Shown here in pieces: positions 10,017-21,767 of a DNA stretch of 64,000 nt. The stretch lies in contig NC_052401.1 in NCBI RefSeq assembly GCF_009389715.1, positions 1,042,843 through 1,106,842 on the forward strand, read 5' to 3'. How positions within the stretch are numbered: position 1 is the stretch's first letter; each line of letters begins with the position of its first letter. A program made the translations under genes and the position numbers. This stretch comes from Phoenix dactylifera. Its lineage: Eukaryota; Streptophyta; Magnoliopsida; Arecales; Arecaceae. The notes under the pieces are model-generated. The model was not told the DNA's origin. It ran no database searches and worked only from the letters and a program-made list of their open reading frames with translations.

Positions 10017-13000
10017 ATGGCTGTTGCTTATCGTGCACCGCTCTGCTTATCGTGCGCCTATCCAATGGCGAAGGATCCTATAGCCTCCGTCTCGTCCTTT
10101 AGAGAAGAGGGCCTTCTCCAGAACCCTTTTCTATGGGGCTTCGGTGGGTCGGAGGGGTGGAGGGTTCGAATCCCTTCAGCGCTTTCCGCCATCTCCATGA
10201 CGAAGAGAAGGCGGAGGAGGAGGCCGAGCGCGAGCAGCGGGAAAGTCTTCTGCCTCTTCTACGACGACCGTAAGCTATCTCGGAATTAAAAATGGCTTTT
10301 TTGATGATATGAAATCGAGATGCTTCGATGGTGTCTTTTCTTGGCTTTCTTGCTGTTGTGATTAGGGTTTCTGGGTATTGGCTTTGATTCTTCTTACATG
10401 TTCTTTGTCTTTATTGGTTCATCAATTTTTTTCTTATCGCTGGGCTTCAATTTTGATATTGTTGAGTATAGCTTTTTTCCTGCATTGGGAATGATTCTGT
10501 GAAATTGGTTTAGAGACTTGTCGGTTCCTAAGAGAAAAAAGAGAGAAAAAGAAACGAGGAAAAAAAAGGAGAACAAGAAGGATCAAAAATAAAACTACAG
10601 AGGCAGAATATGTCAGTTTGGCGACAATATGTCACCAAAATTGACTGTAATGAGTTGGAAATATGGGAAGAATTAGATGAATAATTCATTCATATACTCA
10701 AACAGTCAAAAGAAACACACACACACACAAACATGGTGATCCAAGGGGAGCATTTTGGGGTTGAGACAGTCAGTGGATCTATGTTCATCTTTTGGTGATA
10801 TTGCATCTAAGCTTAAGAAGCTCGAGATTATAATGTATTGTCTCTTTTTAGGTTTAATGTTCTTGCATATTAACAAGTCTTGCTTGCATGACAATATGGG
10901 TTATTTCTCAAAATGTGCTACATTTTGCATGGAGAGTGAGATGAAATTCCTTAAAAAGGCTCACCTAGCCAAGATGAAGATTTTAAAGGGGAGTTGAAGG
11001 GTCAGAATAAAGTTGTAATGCATGATCGGAAGGAAGACATTCAAAGAAGGTGAGAGGGAGCAGAAGTTTCAAAGGCATAATCTCGATAAAGGGCCAACAA
11101 GCTTTGAAGGCAAAGATACTCTGACTTTCACAGATAATGGCCCCAAGATCCTAAAAACAAGTTCCTAGGCATGTGATATTTCACGCTTCAGCTCAGCATA
11201 TATATAGCGACTCTGTATGCAGGTCAAATCTGCTACATATTCGGCAATGGCATAGTAGCTGCTGCAACTCTAGCAGAAATTTTAGTCCACTGTGTGTTTT
11301 CCTTCACAATTTTATGTTCAACAGAGATTTTCTAGATTTAAAATTATGTCTTTCTTTTGTTCTACACTTGTCTCAATAATTTAGAGTGATTAGGAATAAT
11401 TTGATTATGGAAATGTTTCTTCGAAAAGGTCGGTTGTCTTTCAGTGGGTGTAAGTTCATGCATACATGCCTATTTATACCTCATAAAAGAAACACTATTG
11501 GTTATCCTGCATTTATCTTTTTTTTCCCATTTCATTTTAAATGCACTGTCTGAATCAGTGCGGGACAAATGCAAGAGGGAAGCCACTAGTTCTTTGTCAT
11601 AATTTTCAGAAGTTTTCTAGGATTCAGTAGTTAATATTCTTCTAGCATCTTGACCAAGTTCTAACTTATGGTATATTGCTTGATTTGGCTGCAAGAAAAT
11701 TCCTCATTGACATGATGCCTGAAGCCTGTTTTGTCAGGTGATGAATGAGGTGATTAAGGTATGAGAAAGTCCAACCTGTAACCTAATTTTTTTAACTTGA
11801 TATTTAGGTTATTAATTTTCTAAACATAGCAGAAATTTATTGGCAATTTTAGCCCTTAAGCATGTATTGCATGCTATAGTATGCTTGGTTGCACACCCAT
11901 ACATAATTTGATTATTGACCTAATTAGTCACCGTTGCACACTCTACATGCTTAACAGGTTCAGATGTCTAGGACAATTTTTTGTTTTATTTACTTTGTAA
12001 CCTTCACGTGAATTGACTGATGTTTGCATCCATTCGAAGTTTCTGAAGTAAGCATTTCAAAATCCAAAAAGTTCATTGGTTTTATAAAGTCTTGCATCTA
12101 GTTTTTGATGTCAAAGTTGCTTTAGTTGTCCACATGCTTGATTGACAACTTTGCTACTTAATGACAGATCACTACCAACTCATGCCTCAAATCTCCAATT
12201 TTCTGTGCTAGTAGAGGGCCTAGAGGTTATGTTGGTTATTTTGTAATATTAGATTCCAGGGCATATGTTGGTGGAGGCCGGTGTGGGCCAAGTCAACAAG
12301 GCTCGCCCACGGCGGAGGCTGGTGCGGGCCAAGTCGCAATCGAACGCCGGAGGGGCACTTGGGATGGTCGGTTTAAAGACCATGGTTAAGCCTTCACTAT
12401 CACCTGCGGGTTTTAGTGAGATGGCAGCGTCTACGGTTCTAACAGTGGTTTCAGAGCTAGCGGCACATGTTCGATTCTCAGGATAAGCGATTAAGAAAAA
12501 CTCTCTTGCTTGGGGGGGGGGGGGGGGAATTGTTGGTGGAGGCCAATGTGGGCCAAGTCAACAGGGCTTGCTTGCTCGGGGGGGATTGTTGGCGGAGGCC
12601 GGTGTGGGCCAAGTTGCAATCGAACGCCGGAGGGGCGCTTGGGATGGTCTGTTTAAAGACCATGGTTAAGCCTTCACTATCACCTGCGGGTTTTAGTAAG
12701 ATGGCAGCGCCTACGGTCCTAACAGCATAGTTGTGTCTGTGATGGGTTTTGAGATGTTCAGATAATGTGGTGAAATGTCAAGCTTTGAATTTTTCTCTTT
12801 AAAGAAATTAATCCTTGTGCCTTAGTTTCTCTTGCTTTGTTCTGTCTTAGCTGGTGTTATGGGCTTGTTTGTATATATGTTGATTTGATTTATAATCCAG
12901 TTTGAGGCTTCAAACTATGCTGCTGACAACAACCTGATGCACAAACCTCCGGGAAGGCTTAGTTAACTGATAAAATACAAGTATTTAAGAAGCTTCCATG

Positions 13001-14334
13001 ATATTGAATATGAGCCAGATATTAAAGATTCTAAAAGAAGCAGAAAAAAATCAAATTTTAAATTTTTAGCTCTTATGTGAATTCCACTTATGGCTGATTT
13101 GTTGGCTGAAGTGTCAGATTGAGGCCCTGTTTTCTGATTGATTATGTGATTGAGTTGTCTGGTATCAAGAACCCCACTATTATCAATTGCCGCATAGTGT
13201 GTATTATCTTTGTCCTATAACAGCAACGTTTTTTCACATATATTTTTGGCTGGTTATTTTTTTATTGTTAAGGTGGTGGATCATCATGCATATTGCATCA
13301 TGGATACGGGTGAACTAGGTTGAGTCTTTATGGGTTGGTAATTCTGCGATTTTTGGTTTTCCACTTACCCGTAAGTTGGAGATTTCACTTTTGGATTCAT
13401 GTACTCCTATAATGTGAATTTACGCATTAAAGTTTTGCTGTTCCAGGTTCTTTTTGGTAAAGTTACTACCTAAAAATGAGCCCCAATTTTGCAATTTTGA
13501 ATTAATGGAGGTGAATTGTCTACAACTGTTAAAGATGATTGCTTCCTGATGATATGTCAATACTTCATTATATTGAATTTGCTATTGAAGTACTAGGTGG
13601 AACCAAATAGTGGACAGAGATCTGCAACAGCATAAGATCTTCTTCGACAAGCATGAACCAAAAGAAAAATGAAATATAGAGCAGTGTACGAATTTCTTGA
13701 AACAAAATCCCGTTAGTTGGATCCTATTATTTGATACAGCTACCATTTTTTTCCTATGTTAATTGATTTGTTTCTTGGTGAAATGTCAAGCTAATAGTTT
13801 GGTTATTCGACACTTTTTTTCAACCTTGAGTTCTGTTCTCAAACAGGGACTCCTTGGAACTGCAATGTTGTTTCTGAATATGTCTACAAATAACTTCAGC
13901 TTCATAAACTCAAGCTACTGAAATATCAAAAAAAGCATTGCCTTTTATCTCGTATTCCATATTAGTAATGTCCTATTCATTTTTCCACAGCTGAGGCCAT
14001 CACTGCATGTGGTTGGAATGAATCTGTTCTGGCCAGTGATATACCCGTTCTTGTGGAGTTTTGGGCTTCATGGTGTGGACCTTGCAGGATGGTCCACCGT
14101 GTGATTGACGAAATAGCACGGGATTATGCTGGAAGAATCAAATGTTATAAGCTAAACACGGATGATTACCCACAAGTTGCAGTTTCTCATGACATCAACC
14201 GAATTCCAACAGTCTTGCTGTTCAAGGATGGGGAGATGCTCAACAGCATGACTGGTACCCTCCCTAAGTCTGTTTATGTGACAGCCATTGACAAATCTTT
14301 ATCTCACCAAGAAAGCAACGATTCTGATAGTTGA
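10017..14334 (+). CDS. m-type thioredoxin, plastid-targeted (TRX m3-like), two exons
   Basis: A predicted 198-residue precursor encoded by exon 1 (10017-10269) and exon 2 (13991-14334), joined in phase across a 3.7-kb intron (GTAAGC...CACAG). Exon 1 gives an Arg/Ser-rich N-terminus of about 85 residues that suits a plastid transit peptide. Exon 2 carries the thioredoxin fold with the redox site WCGPC at residues 112-116 and the cis-proline loop RIPTVLLF. Thioredoxins m reduce disulfides in chloroplast enzymes using ferredoxin-thioredoxin reductase. WASWCGPCRMVHRVIDEIA is closest in my memory to Arabidopsis TRX m3, a type concerned with plastid function in meristems. An extra short exon inside the intron cannot be excluded, but the two exons join without one. 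The intron holds a TRIM element. Confidence 0.85.
12266..12724 (+). mobile_element. TRIM (terminal-repeat retrotransposon in miniature) with 5-bp target duplication
   Basis: A 459-bp element within the thioredoxin intron. Left LTR 12266-12444 (179 bp) and right LTR 12531-12724 (194 bp) both start TGTTGG and end CTAACA. The left LTR is followed by a Met-tRNA-type primer-binding site TGGTTTCAGAGC (12446-12457), and the right one is preceded by a polypurine tract that is mostly a run of G (12512-12527). The internal region is only 86 bp and non-coding. GCATA flanks both ends (12261-12265 and 12725-12729). All structural parts of a TRIM are present and the boundaries look whole. It shares the orientation of the host gene. 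The right LTR contains a short internal duplication that explains the length difference. Confidence 0.9.
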
Positions 14335-14990
14335 GCTCCATCATTGAGTTCGATGTGGATTGGAATTCTCATTGGTCAGAGGCAGGATTCTACTGGATGA
14401 TTGCTTCTAATATACTTCTCTTGTATCACCTCAATTGACAGCATTGTAAAATATTTATTGGATTGCTGCTTGTCGATGTATTCACTCGTGCTTTACAAAT
14501 TAATGTAATACAGGGCTATTTTTTGAATACCCTGAGAAATATTATGTACAATAATCTCACAATTCATAACCAAGTTGTTTCCTTTCTTGTGCTTCCATTC
14601 AGGAGTTTGCGATCAAAGAACCACATCGGCCATCAATGGTGTTGCTCTTCCAGAGCCTGCATTTCGGGAGTCAGGATGCTTTTTCTCGTTAGTCCAGACA
14701 GGGGAGAGGAAAGCTGCGTGGCTGCGAAAGGCTGAGTCGACCAACTTACAGCTTCCCAGCCACAATTTCTCATTTACCGCACATTTGTGGGGCAAATGTT
14801 GAGAACAAACTACCTATATTAAAAACATCGTTAGACGGATGGGGTGGAAAAGAAAGGATAAATATTTTATGTCTGAGTTCATTAATTATTTGTATTGGGA
14901 AGTTTAATTGAGAAGATTCCTGATCAGTCTCATAGGTTTGGGGTCGTGATCTTATTTTATAAAATATAATAAAATAACACTATCTAATAG
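14335..14990 (+). other. 3' flank of the thioredoxin gene
   Basis: Contains the 3' UTR directly after the stop codon, with AT-rich sequence near 14445-14460 that could serve polyadenylation. Beyond that only short open frames without recognisable product. Confidence 0.4.
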
Positions 14991-14997
14991 AGAAAAA

Positions 14998-15496
14998 TAT
15001 TGGGCACCTCGAGCGACCGATTTTTTTTGACCTCAGACAAACCGAGGTGAACGCCTTCAGCTCCAGCCGAAGAGAACAATCAGCACGTGTTGACAAGGAC
15101 TGACAGTATTAATCACCAACAGCTATAGCAGTCTGAAGTTATGGTAGTACTGCACTCTGCATCAGATTAGCACTGCACATAGTTTATACAGACTGACTTC
15201 CATGACACGCGAGCCCTCTATATAGAAGGGTAGTTCAGGGGACCTGAGATACATATACAATACTACTCGTAGAGTCATTCTCTGTTGAAATCCTCTTCCT
15301 TCTAAACTGTTACTTTGTTATTTTGGCTTAAACATCAGAGAATTTTTCGCCGGAAACTCTTCAGCAAGCAAACTTTTTACAGATGACCAGCAGAGGAGAC
15401 CGGCACTCGACACGTCAACTAGTTTGCTGAAATCGCCTCCAGCCGATTTTAGAGTAGACTGAGCTGCGCTCCGATTTCGGTTTGGATTCGGTGACA
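14998..15496 (+). mobile_element. LTR-like sequence, probably a gypsy-type solo LTR
   Basis: About 500 bp with the layout of an LTR on the plus strand: a CTCTATATAGAAGG promoter motif near 15210, a leader, then a U5-like motif ACATCAGAGAATTTTTCGCCGG resembling that of the solo LTR at 3699-4447, and an end in GGTGACA. No internal domain is attached. Identical target repeats were not found, so the borders are approximate and the copy is probably old. Confidence 0.5.
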
Positions 15497-15908
15497 ATAA
15501 TATTTGTTAAACTATGCCACCTTGTAAAGACAAAAACATGCATCATAAATCAGATCTCAGCTATCCATAAAATTACACGACAAACATGAGCGACCAGCGA
15601 AAGACTTAAAGCCTGGTTGATTGGTAGGTGGAATCATAGAGATCGATTCTGAAATTGCAAAAATTAGTTTGGATTGACGAGAGTATAGAAGCTTGGGATG
15701 GCACAAAAGGGATAGAAACAGGACTAGCTATTGTGATTGCGGTGCAACCTTCATTCATTTTATCATTTACTCCTTAGGTTGGGCAGCAGCTGGGCCCATA
15801 CTCATAATGCACCGAGCCGCTCCATCACGAGCGTCCTGTGCTCCGTCCTTCCGAATGCCAGCTCGGCAACTCGTGATCAGGTCAGAGAACGGGCGATCAG
15901 CAATGCCC

Positions 15909-15914
15909 CACGTG
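15909..15914. promoter_or_regulatory. G-box/ABRE core upstream of the RALF gene
   Basis: CACGTG in CCCCACGTGTCC, about 620 bases upstream of the RALF ATG. It is a candidate bZIP/bHLH site only. Confidence 0.3.
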
Positions 15915-16406
15915 TCCAACCGTATCTAAAGACAACATCTACCTTCAGATCCACGGTTCGTCGCGTGCCGCCTGCCGAGGTGACGTAAAACGGAGTCCGT
16001 CGGAGCTCCGTCGTCCCGGTCTACTCACCTCCACCCGCGACCATACCTTCTTCGTTTCCCGCGATTCCTCTTCCGTTTCACGGAAAGATGGTTAAAACGA
16101 CAAAAGAGGCGGTGCCCGGATCTCGCTAAGATGGCACTTATGTCCAGAATTGAGGGGCACGAAATCCAATGCCGCGATCCCTTCCCCTCACCTGTCCGCT
16201 GCTTCGTCTCCAACAGCAAACTTCATTTCTATGATTATCACCCCTCCACGTACCCCGTGCGTAAAAGATTCACAACCAACGTCGGACAGGCCCCACCCTC
16301 CTAACTCGCTTTTGACAAATAGAAACAAACCACGTCATCAAACACCATCAGAGGATGCAACAGGACAGGAAGCCGATCAATAACCCCTGTTTCTCCCAGC
16401 TTCGAT

Positions 16407-16436
<30 letters not shown>
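16407..16436. repeat. C20-A10 homopolymer pair upstream of the RALF gene
   Basis: Twenty consecutive C followed by ten A, about 90 bases before the RALF start codon. The tract is likely in the core promoter or 5' UTR. It may be length-variable and may be imperfectly assembled. Confidence 0.9.
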
Positions 16437-16438
<2 letters not shown>

Positions 16439-16528
16439 CACAATGAAACCCACATACATAGCGACATGTGCATGTGACCACCTCTCTCTCTCTCTCATTT
16501 CCAGTCACCACCTCCAGCCTCTCCTCCA

Positions 16529-16933
16529 ATGGCTTTCCCAAACCTCTTCTCCTTCTCTCTCCTCCTCTTCCTCTCCTTTTCTACCTGCAATGTGGCTGTG
16601 GTGGAGGCGCAGGCAGATGACACCAGTTTGCGGCTGATGACCGACGCTATGGAGTGGCCAACCACCACCTCCTTGTACTCTTCTTCCTCCTCCTACCCGT
16701 TCGGCCATGAGGTAGACGAAGAAGAGCTTGAAGAGGCGGCGAACCGCAACAGGAGGGCTCTGTTCTGGTACCGGATCCGGTACTACATCTCCTACGGGGC
16801 GCTGTCGGCCAACCGGGTGCCGTGTCCGCCTCGCTCCGGCCGCTCTTACTACACCCACAACTGCTACCGCGCCCGCGGCCCCGTCCGCCCCTACCATCGC
16901 GGCTGCAGCGCAATCACCCGCTGCCGGAGGTGA
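16529..16933 (+). CDS. RALF34-like rapid alkalinization factor peptide precursor
   Basis: A 134-residue intronless secreted peptide hormone precursor. Residues 1-27 form a hydrophobic signal peptide; an acidic propeptide follows. The site NRRAL (around residue 73) fits the RRXL-type cleavage by the subtilase S1P that frees the mature peptide. The mature part has the YISY motif needed for receptor binding and four cysteines in the standard RALF spacing, ending ITRCRR. The mature sequence YISYGALSANRVPCPPRSGR agrees with Arabidopsis RALF34 as I remember it. RALF34 signals through the CrRLK1L kinase THESEUS1 with LLG co-receptors to control cell-wall sensing and lateral root initiation. Assignment to the RALF family is nearly certain; orthology to RALF34 is likely. 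Confidence 0.95.
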   Translation: MAFPNLFSFSLLLFLSFSTCNVAVVEAQADDTSLRLMTDAMEWPTTTSLYSSSSSYPFGHEVDEEELEEAANRNRRALFWYRIRYYISYGALSANRVPCPPRSGRSYYTHNCYRARGPVRPYHRGCSAITRCRR

Positions 16934-18430
16934 ACACAAAAACCCGAAATAAAACACAAAACAAGAAGATCCTTCTTTTTATCCCATTCCATGCCGGCGA
17001 CTAAGTCCCCTGTTTCTATTTGCTCTGTTCTTGCTATTAGTAGTGATTCTAGTGGATATATCTAAGTGTTATGTCGATCTGGTTGGGCCATGGTGGACGG
17101 ATATTGGTGGACGACGGATCTGATATGGTTGCTTTTTTATTATATATGTATTTGCTCTTAGTATTCGGAATGAGATTGGTTTTTCTTATATTGTTGTTTG
17201 ACTGAGGAACGTTGATTTGCCTCTCTCTTTTTTTTAACGGCAATTATTTTTTTCCTACCCTTATGGCTCATGTGTTGGATTGGGACCGGATCTGATTTGG
17301 AATGCTGTTTTAAATGGCTGTAATATTTGGTTGTTGTGGATGGATGCAGAATATGGTTCATCTATCAAGGTATTGTCAAATCTTTTGCATTTCAATTTTT
17401 TTAGCTACCATGGTGAGAACATAGTTGGGGTTTGCATGTAGAGCATCTTTGTGACCTATTGCTTATGATCATAGAGATTAAGGTGTGGAAGTGCAATTAG
17501 TGGTACATCGCTACATCATTAAGGAGGATATCTTAAAGTATGCAATGGTGGTGGATAAGATATGTTGTTCTCTTTGCTTGTTTTTGAGAGTGATGATATG
17601 TGTCCAAGTGGTTTAGGCATCAGGACCTTGATCTCATTCTGGATTCTTGATATATTATGGTCACCTAAAGTTCTTGTATGGCTTGACCATTTCACTTTTC
17701 CTGATGGGAACAAGCTTGGAATATGGCAGCGCCCATCTGGTCTCGCTTCTGGTGGTAGTCGTGGCTCACTGCAGGTAATAATTTGGAAGCATGGATATGG
17801 TGTGGAGTAGTGGAGGGATTCGTACTTGAAACTAGGAGCTAGTGGTTTGAATGTGGGATGAAAAAGTGATACAGTCCTGCGGAATTGATGGATTACAGGA
17901 CGCGGCAAGAAGGACAAGAAAAGTTGAAAGGGTGGGACTGTGGAAGATATAATGAGGCATTTCTGTGAGACCACAAAGCTTGTAGTGCTCTGTTTCCAGA
18001 GCACCTAGCTAGTGATCCATTGTTCACTTTTCCCTTTAATTGATTGGCAAGTTATTAGCATGGAACACTCTTGACTTTTGGGTAGTAGCTAGTACGGAGT
18101 CCATTTTGCTGGCTGTGATAGGGTTTCTCGGTTTGGTTAACAGCTCTTCATGAGTTTGATTTCCAGAATATTGTTGATGCGAAATGGAGGAAGTGAGACA
18201 CTTCCCCCATGTTTTATTAAAATATAAAGAAGGTAATTACATGGTAAGTTGTGAGAAATGAAAAGGAAGAACGAAAAAAGAGGGGAAGGATGTTGAAGAT
18301 AGGGAAGCAGAGTAGTTACATCTATAGGGAAGATAGTCTATAGGATATATATGTTCTTATGGCGCTTTGTTTCCTGAATTTTGTTAAGCGTGCAGAGGAT
18401 GCTTATTAGATACATGAAGCTGTGGGAGTG
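16934..18430. other. 3' flank of the RALF gene and spacer
   Basis: AT-rich spacer. The longest open frame with some coding look (17562-17810, plus) has no family I recognise and no clear splice partners. No bounded repeat. Confidence 0.4.
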
Positions 18431-18433
18431 AGG

Positions 18434-18640
18434 TATATGAAAATATAAAATATATAAATAAATCTACTTTCAGTTTAAGCTTTTGGAAGAAATGGTGATT
18501 TTAACTTCGTATCGAAAGTCCGGCCCACATGTGAGAGAGAGTGGAAGAAAATATAAAATATATAAATAAATCTATCTTATTCTATCAACTTAAGTTTTTG
18601 GGACAAGCAGTGATTTCAACATTAGGCTCGAGCTCCTATT
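18434..18640 (+). repeat. Two-unit direct repeat with a retroelement-like phrase
   Basis: The sequence AAAATATAAAATATATAAATAA followed by TTAAG(C/T)TTTTGG occurs twice, starting near 18437 and 18551, about 114 bases apart. The phrase with TTTTGG and GTGATTT resembles the area just before the primer-binding site of plant LTR elements, so this may be a decayed LTR end that duplicated. Confidence 0.5.
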
Positions 18641-18649
18641 TGTATATAC

Positions 18650-21117
18650 GCATTAATGCCATCTCAATATTAGGTTAGGAAAAAGGAAGTCTTATTGCAT
18701 CCATTTGCTTTGATAAAAGTCACTGGGTGCAACTGTTAATTTCTTCTGTAGGGGTATGGTGGTGGTAGTGTTCAGGCCATGCTGCCCTCTCCTCCCACTC
18801 CGAGCCACGCTTGGTAGGATGGGTGACCATGTCGCCGTCTACCCTCCTTCTCATCGATGAGTCAGTCCAAACATCGGAAATGTGGCACTCTAAATAACTG
18901 ATACATAGCACACATTGAGGAGATACGAACTCCCCTTTAATATAGTTGTATAGATTTGTGTTCACCATTAGATTATTGCTTATTAGAAGGGTGCTTCAGT
19001 ATTTATATAGGTGTATAATTTTCTTCCCTTATTCAGGTCATGACTTTGAAGTTGTTTGTAACTTGCACTGGTTTCAAGTATTCTTTTATCGCATTTTGGT
19101 CAGTGCAAAATCTGTGCAAGGAATGGGACTGCCGTGATTATTGATATGAAATGTGTCTTTCTTCCGGTTGTGTAGGGTGTCTCTGTTCTTGTACTGTATG
19201 CTATGAAAGTGGATTTTCTTCGTGGCAAACCGAGGGTTTCGGTGGTCTGGATGTTTGACGAGGTATAAAGAGATTTCAGTAGTTCGCATGTGGCCAGAGA
19301 GAGGGGGAGTTCATAGAGCTCCCAGCTTTGAAACGAGAAGGAAACTTGCAAACCATCTGAGAAATACTTTGGAATTTTAGGTGGATACATTTGGTGGCAG
19401 AGTTATCAATCTGAACTCGTGCAATACGGTGAGGGCTCTATGTCTTATATTTAAGCTCCAAGCAGAAACTTTTCGTATCCTCCTTTAGATAGTATTAACT
19501 CGTGTTCGTGGTGCAAAGGCTTAAACAATATGAAAAGCCAACCTCACTAACCCTGTCTTCCAGGTTTATCTCGACAGTCGACTGAAAACTCTTGCTCGCT
19601 GTACTGTTTGCCATCAGAATAGAGATGGTGGTGAAGCCGTGCATGACGTTGGTGTGGGTGTTGAGATGGGCGAGGAGGCATGGGAGCATTGACTATACCA
19701 GCTTTCATGGGTGGCGAAGGGAGATGGCATTGATGATATGTCCATGTGGATGGCTAGGCAGATTGTCATCTCACATGGCAACAGAAGTGTTCATAGCACA
19801 TAGCAGGAGCCTCTTGGTGCAGTAAACAGCCCCGAAGCATCCTGACTACTGTCCAACCCGGAAGGCTACCGAGTCCAATTTTAAACCAGAGAGCATGGTT
19901 CGCCATACAAGCCTGAGATGAGCAGTGCAGAGCTTACTATACCAGTTCGATATTAGTATTTGGTATAAATGGTGTACCGATATTTAGTATGCCGAAAAAA
20001 TTTCGTACCGTATCTATCACGTCTCTGACTCGAGATCATAAGCTCGGAGATGCAGAAACTGCTGCACACTCATAGGAAACTCTTTCTACGAGCATATAAG
20101 GCATCTCATTATGATGTCAAAATCAGGTGGCGAAAATAATTTAAATAATATCATTCAAAATCTAATTAAATAGCAAAAATAAAAATTTTATAAAAATCAG
20201 TAAAATTTCAAAATTTTGCATTAACTTTAAACAAAATCTAGTCTAAATAAAGATGTCAAAATCTCGTCTTTAATTACTCTCCCATGATAAATCCTAGAGT
20301 TGAGCTAATTCTTCGGATTTGTAAAAACAATCAGAAATCATCTGGCGGCTAGCGACGGCCGGCGGTTGTTGGCGCCTAAACCATCAGAAACAGAAGTTTC
20401 GACCCCTTAAATCCCAAAATTGAGGTGCTCTGACAGCCAGAACGTTGGCCAAGGCTACATGCCGCTGTGAAGGAATAGAGGGAGGCCTTAATGACAAAAA
20501 TCGAAGACAGAACCTACCAGAATCAGAAGCAAAAAGAACTCGCTTTTCAAAAACGGGGAAAACAATGGCTTTGCCCCTTTTCGGTCAAATTCTGGCGATC
20601 ACCGATCAGAATCGGGCTTCCAAAGGTCACGGAAGAGGGAGAAGAAAGTCGATCTAAAGTTGTCGGGTTCTCACTTGGCTTCCAACGACGATGGGCCATG
20701 GCGGTAATGCTGACACGGTTGACGATCATGGAAGAATCGAAGAGAAATCCAGCGACTAAACTCCAATTGGGGTTGGCTTTCCGGTGGGGGAGGATGGATA
20801 AGAGCTTATATAGAGCGAAGACTAGGATTTCCTAGTCTCCGGCAGAGTCTGAGGTGGAGGACTCATCCTCATCCGCCGTGCTCAACCAATGCTTTGCCCT
20901 GGTTCTGGTTCGTATGGGCCTTCGGGCCTTGTTTGGATACTAGGTCGGGCTAACAGGCTAGCCCAATGAGGCTTAGCCTGCCCCAATGAGGCTTAGCCTG
21001 ACCCAATGAGGCTGGGCCTTACAGTACCGTAATGACAAAGTGCTAGTGTGGCACCGGTACGGAGTTCGATATCGAGACGGCGAACTTTGCTTGAAAGGAT
21101 CCAGACTCTAACTGCAA
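18650..21117. other. Repeat-rich spacer, no gene seen
   Basis: No gene recognised. Around 19940-20010 and again at 21025-21085 are TACCGGTACGG/GATATTAGTATTTGG-type phrases like those in dispersed monocot repeats. Near 20965-21015 the phrase CCAATGAGGCTTAGCCTG is repeated nearly three times in tandem. The moderately GC-rich stretch 20440-20880 has open frames on both strands without any family signal. Confidence 0.4.
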
Positions 21118-21240
21118 CAATTTAGGATCTCATCCAAAAAGCTAACTGAAAAATATTATTTGGTTCCTTGGTCCTGTATGCGTACCCAAGATTTAATTAG
21201 TGCATAGCCAATGTGGGACTAAAGACATGCTTGCATAGAT
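21118..21240. repeat. Dispersed repeat, copy 1 (related to 30548-30668)
   Basis: Shares with 30548-30668 the order CTCATCCAAAAAGCTAACTG / AAATATT / CCAATGTGGGACT / ACACATG-type / CCTCACA. Similar strings are common in monocot genomes; the parent element is not identified. Confidence 0.4.
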
Positions 21241-21386
21241 CCTCACATCAATATTTCCTCATTGGAGAGTAATGGTTTAGATTTCATGTGGTTAAGTGTT
21301 CTATGATTGATGCTAGTAAAGAAAACACAGGTGGACTGGTTAGTCTTTGCTGCCACCAACTGCTGAGACCAATTGGTAGCGCAGCA

Positions 21387-21757
21387 TAGCTGATCACGGA
21401 CCTTCTCGCCTGCCCAGCCTAGTCCGAAATTTTTCGGGCTTGGGCATTAAAAAAAAAGGCCCATGGGTCGGGCCTGGGCAAGAACAGCGGCTGACCAAAA
21501 AAATCAAGTCGGGCCTGGTCGGGCCTTTCTGGCCTATTTTTTAGATTTCAAACAAAAAAAAAATTTGGGCCTGTCGGGTCGGGTTTATCGAGTCGGGCCG
21601 GACTAGATGGGCCTAGAACCAGATTTATAAGTCGGGCCTGGACAAAAATTTAAGCTCGACAGTCGGACCGGGCCGGGTCTGGGCATAGCCATCGGACTTA
21701 ATTTTTACTGTAGAGCCTGGATCGAGTCCGGCCCGATCCGAATTTTGATCAGCTCTA
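21387..21757. mobile_element. Non-autonomous TIR transposon, GGGCC-rich, with 10-bp target repeat
   Basis: A 371-bp element with inverted ends TAG-CTGATCA (left) and TGATCAGCTCTA (right) flanked on both sides by TAGCGCAGCA (21377-21386 and 21758-21767). The interior is dominated by GGGCCTGG/CGGGCC phrases. It has no coding capacity. A 10-bp duplication would fit a Mutator-like element; an hAT element with an 8-bp duplication plus a chance match is the alternative. The target repeat is perfect, so the insertion is not very old. Confidence 0.8.
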
Positions 21758-21767
21758 TAGCGCAGCA

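Noticed and set aside
10164-10174. tRNA B-box-like GGTTCGAATCC in thioredoxin exon 1
   Set aside because: No A-box at the right distance and the sequence is coding; a chance match.
12265-12730. Repeated open frames inside the thioredoxin intron
   Set aside because: They are the two LTRs of the non-coding TRIM element, not genes.
16505-16957. 150-codon minus-strand open frame across the RALF gene
   Set aside because: Antisense shadow of the RALF coding sequence without any domain.
18774-18830. 5S rRNA-like phrase (ACTCCGAGCC...TAGGATGGGTGACC), as carried by Cassandra elements
   Set aside because: Only two short blocks match with a large gap between, and the 5S sequence expected after GGGTGACC is absent; probably chance or too decayed to call.
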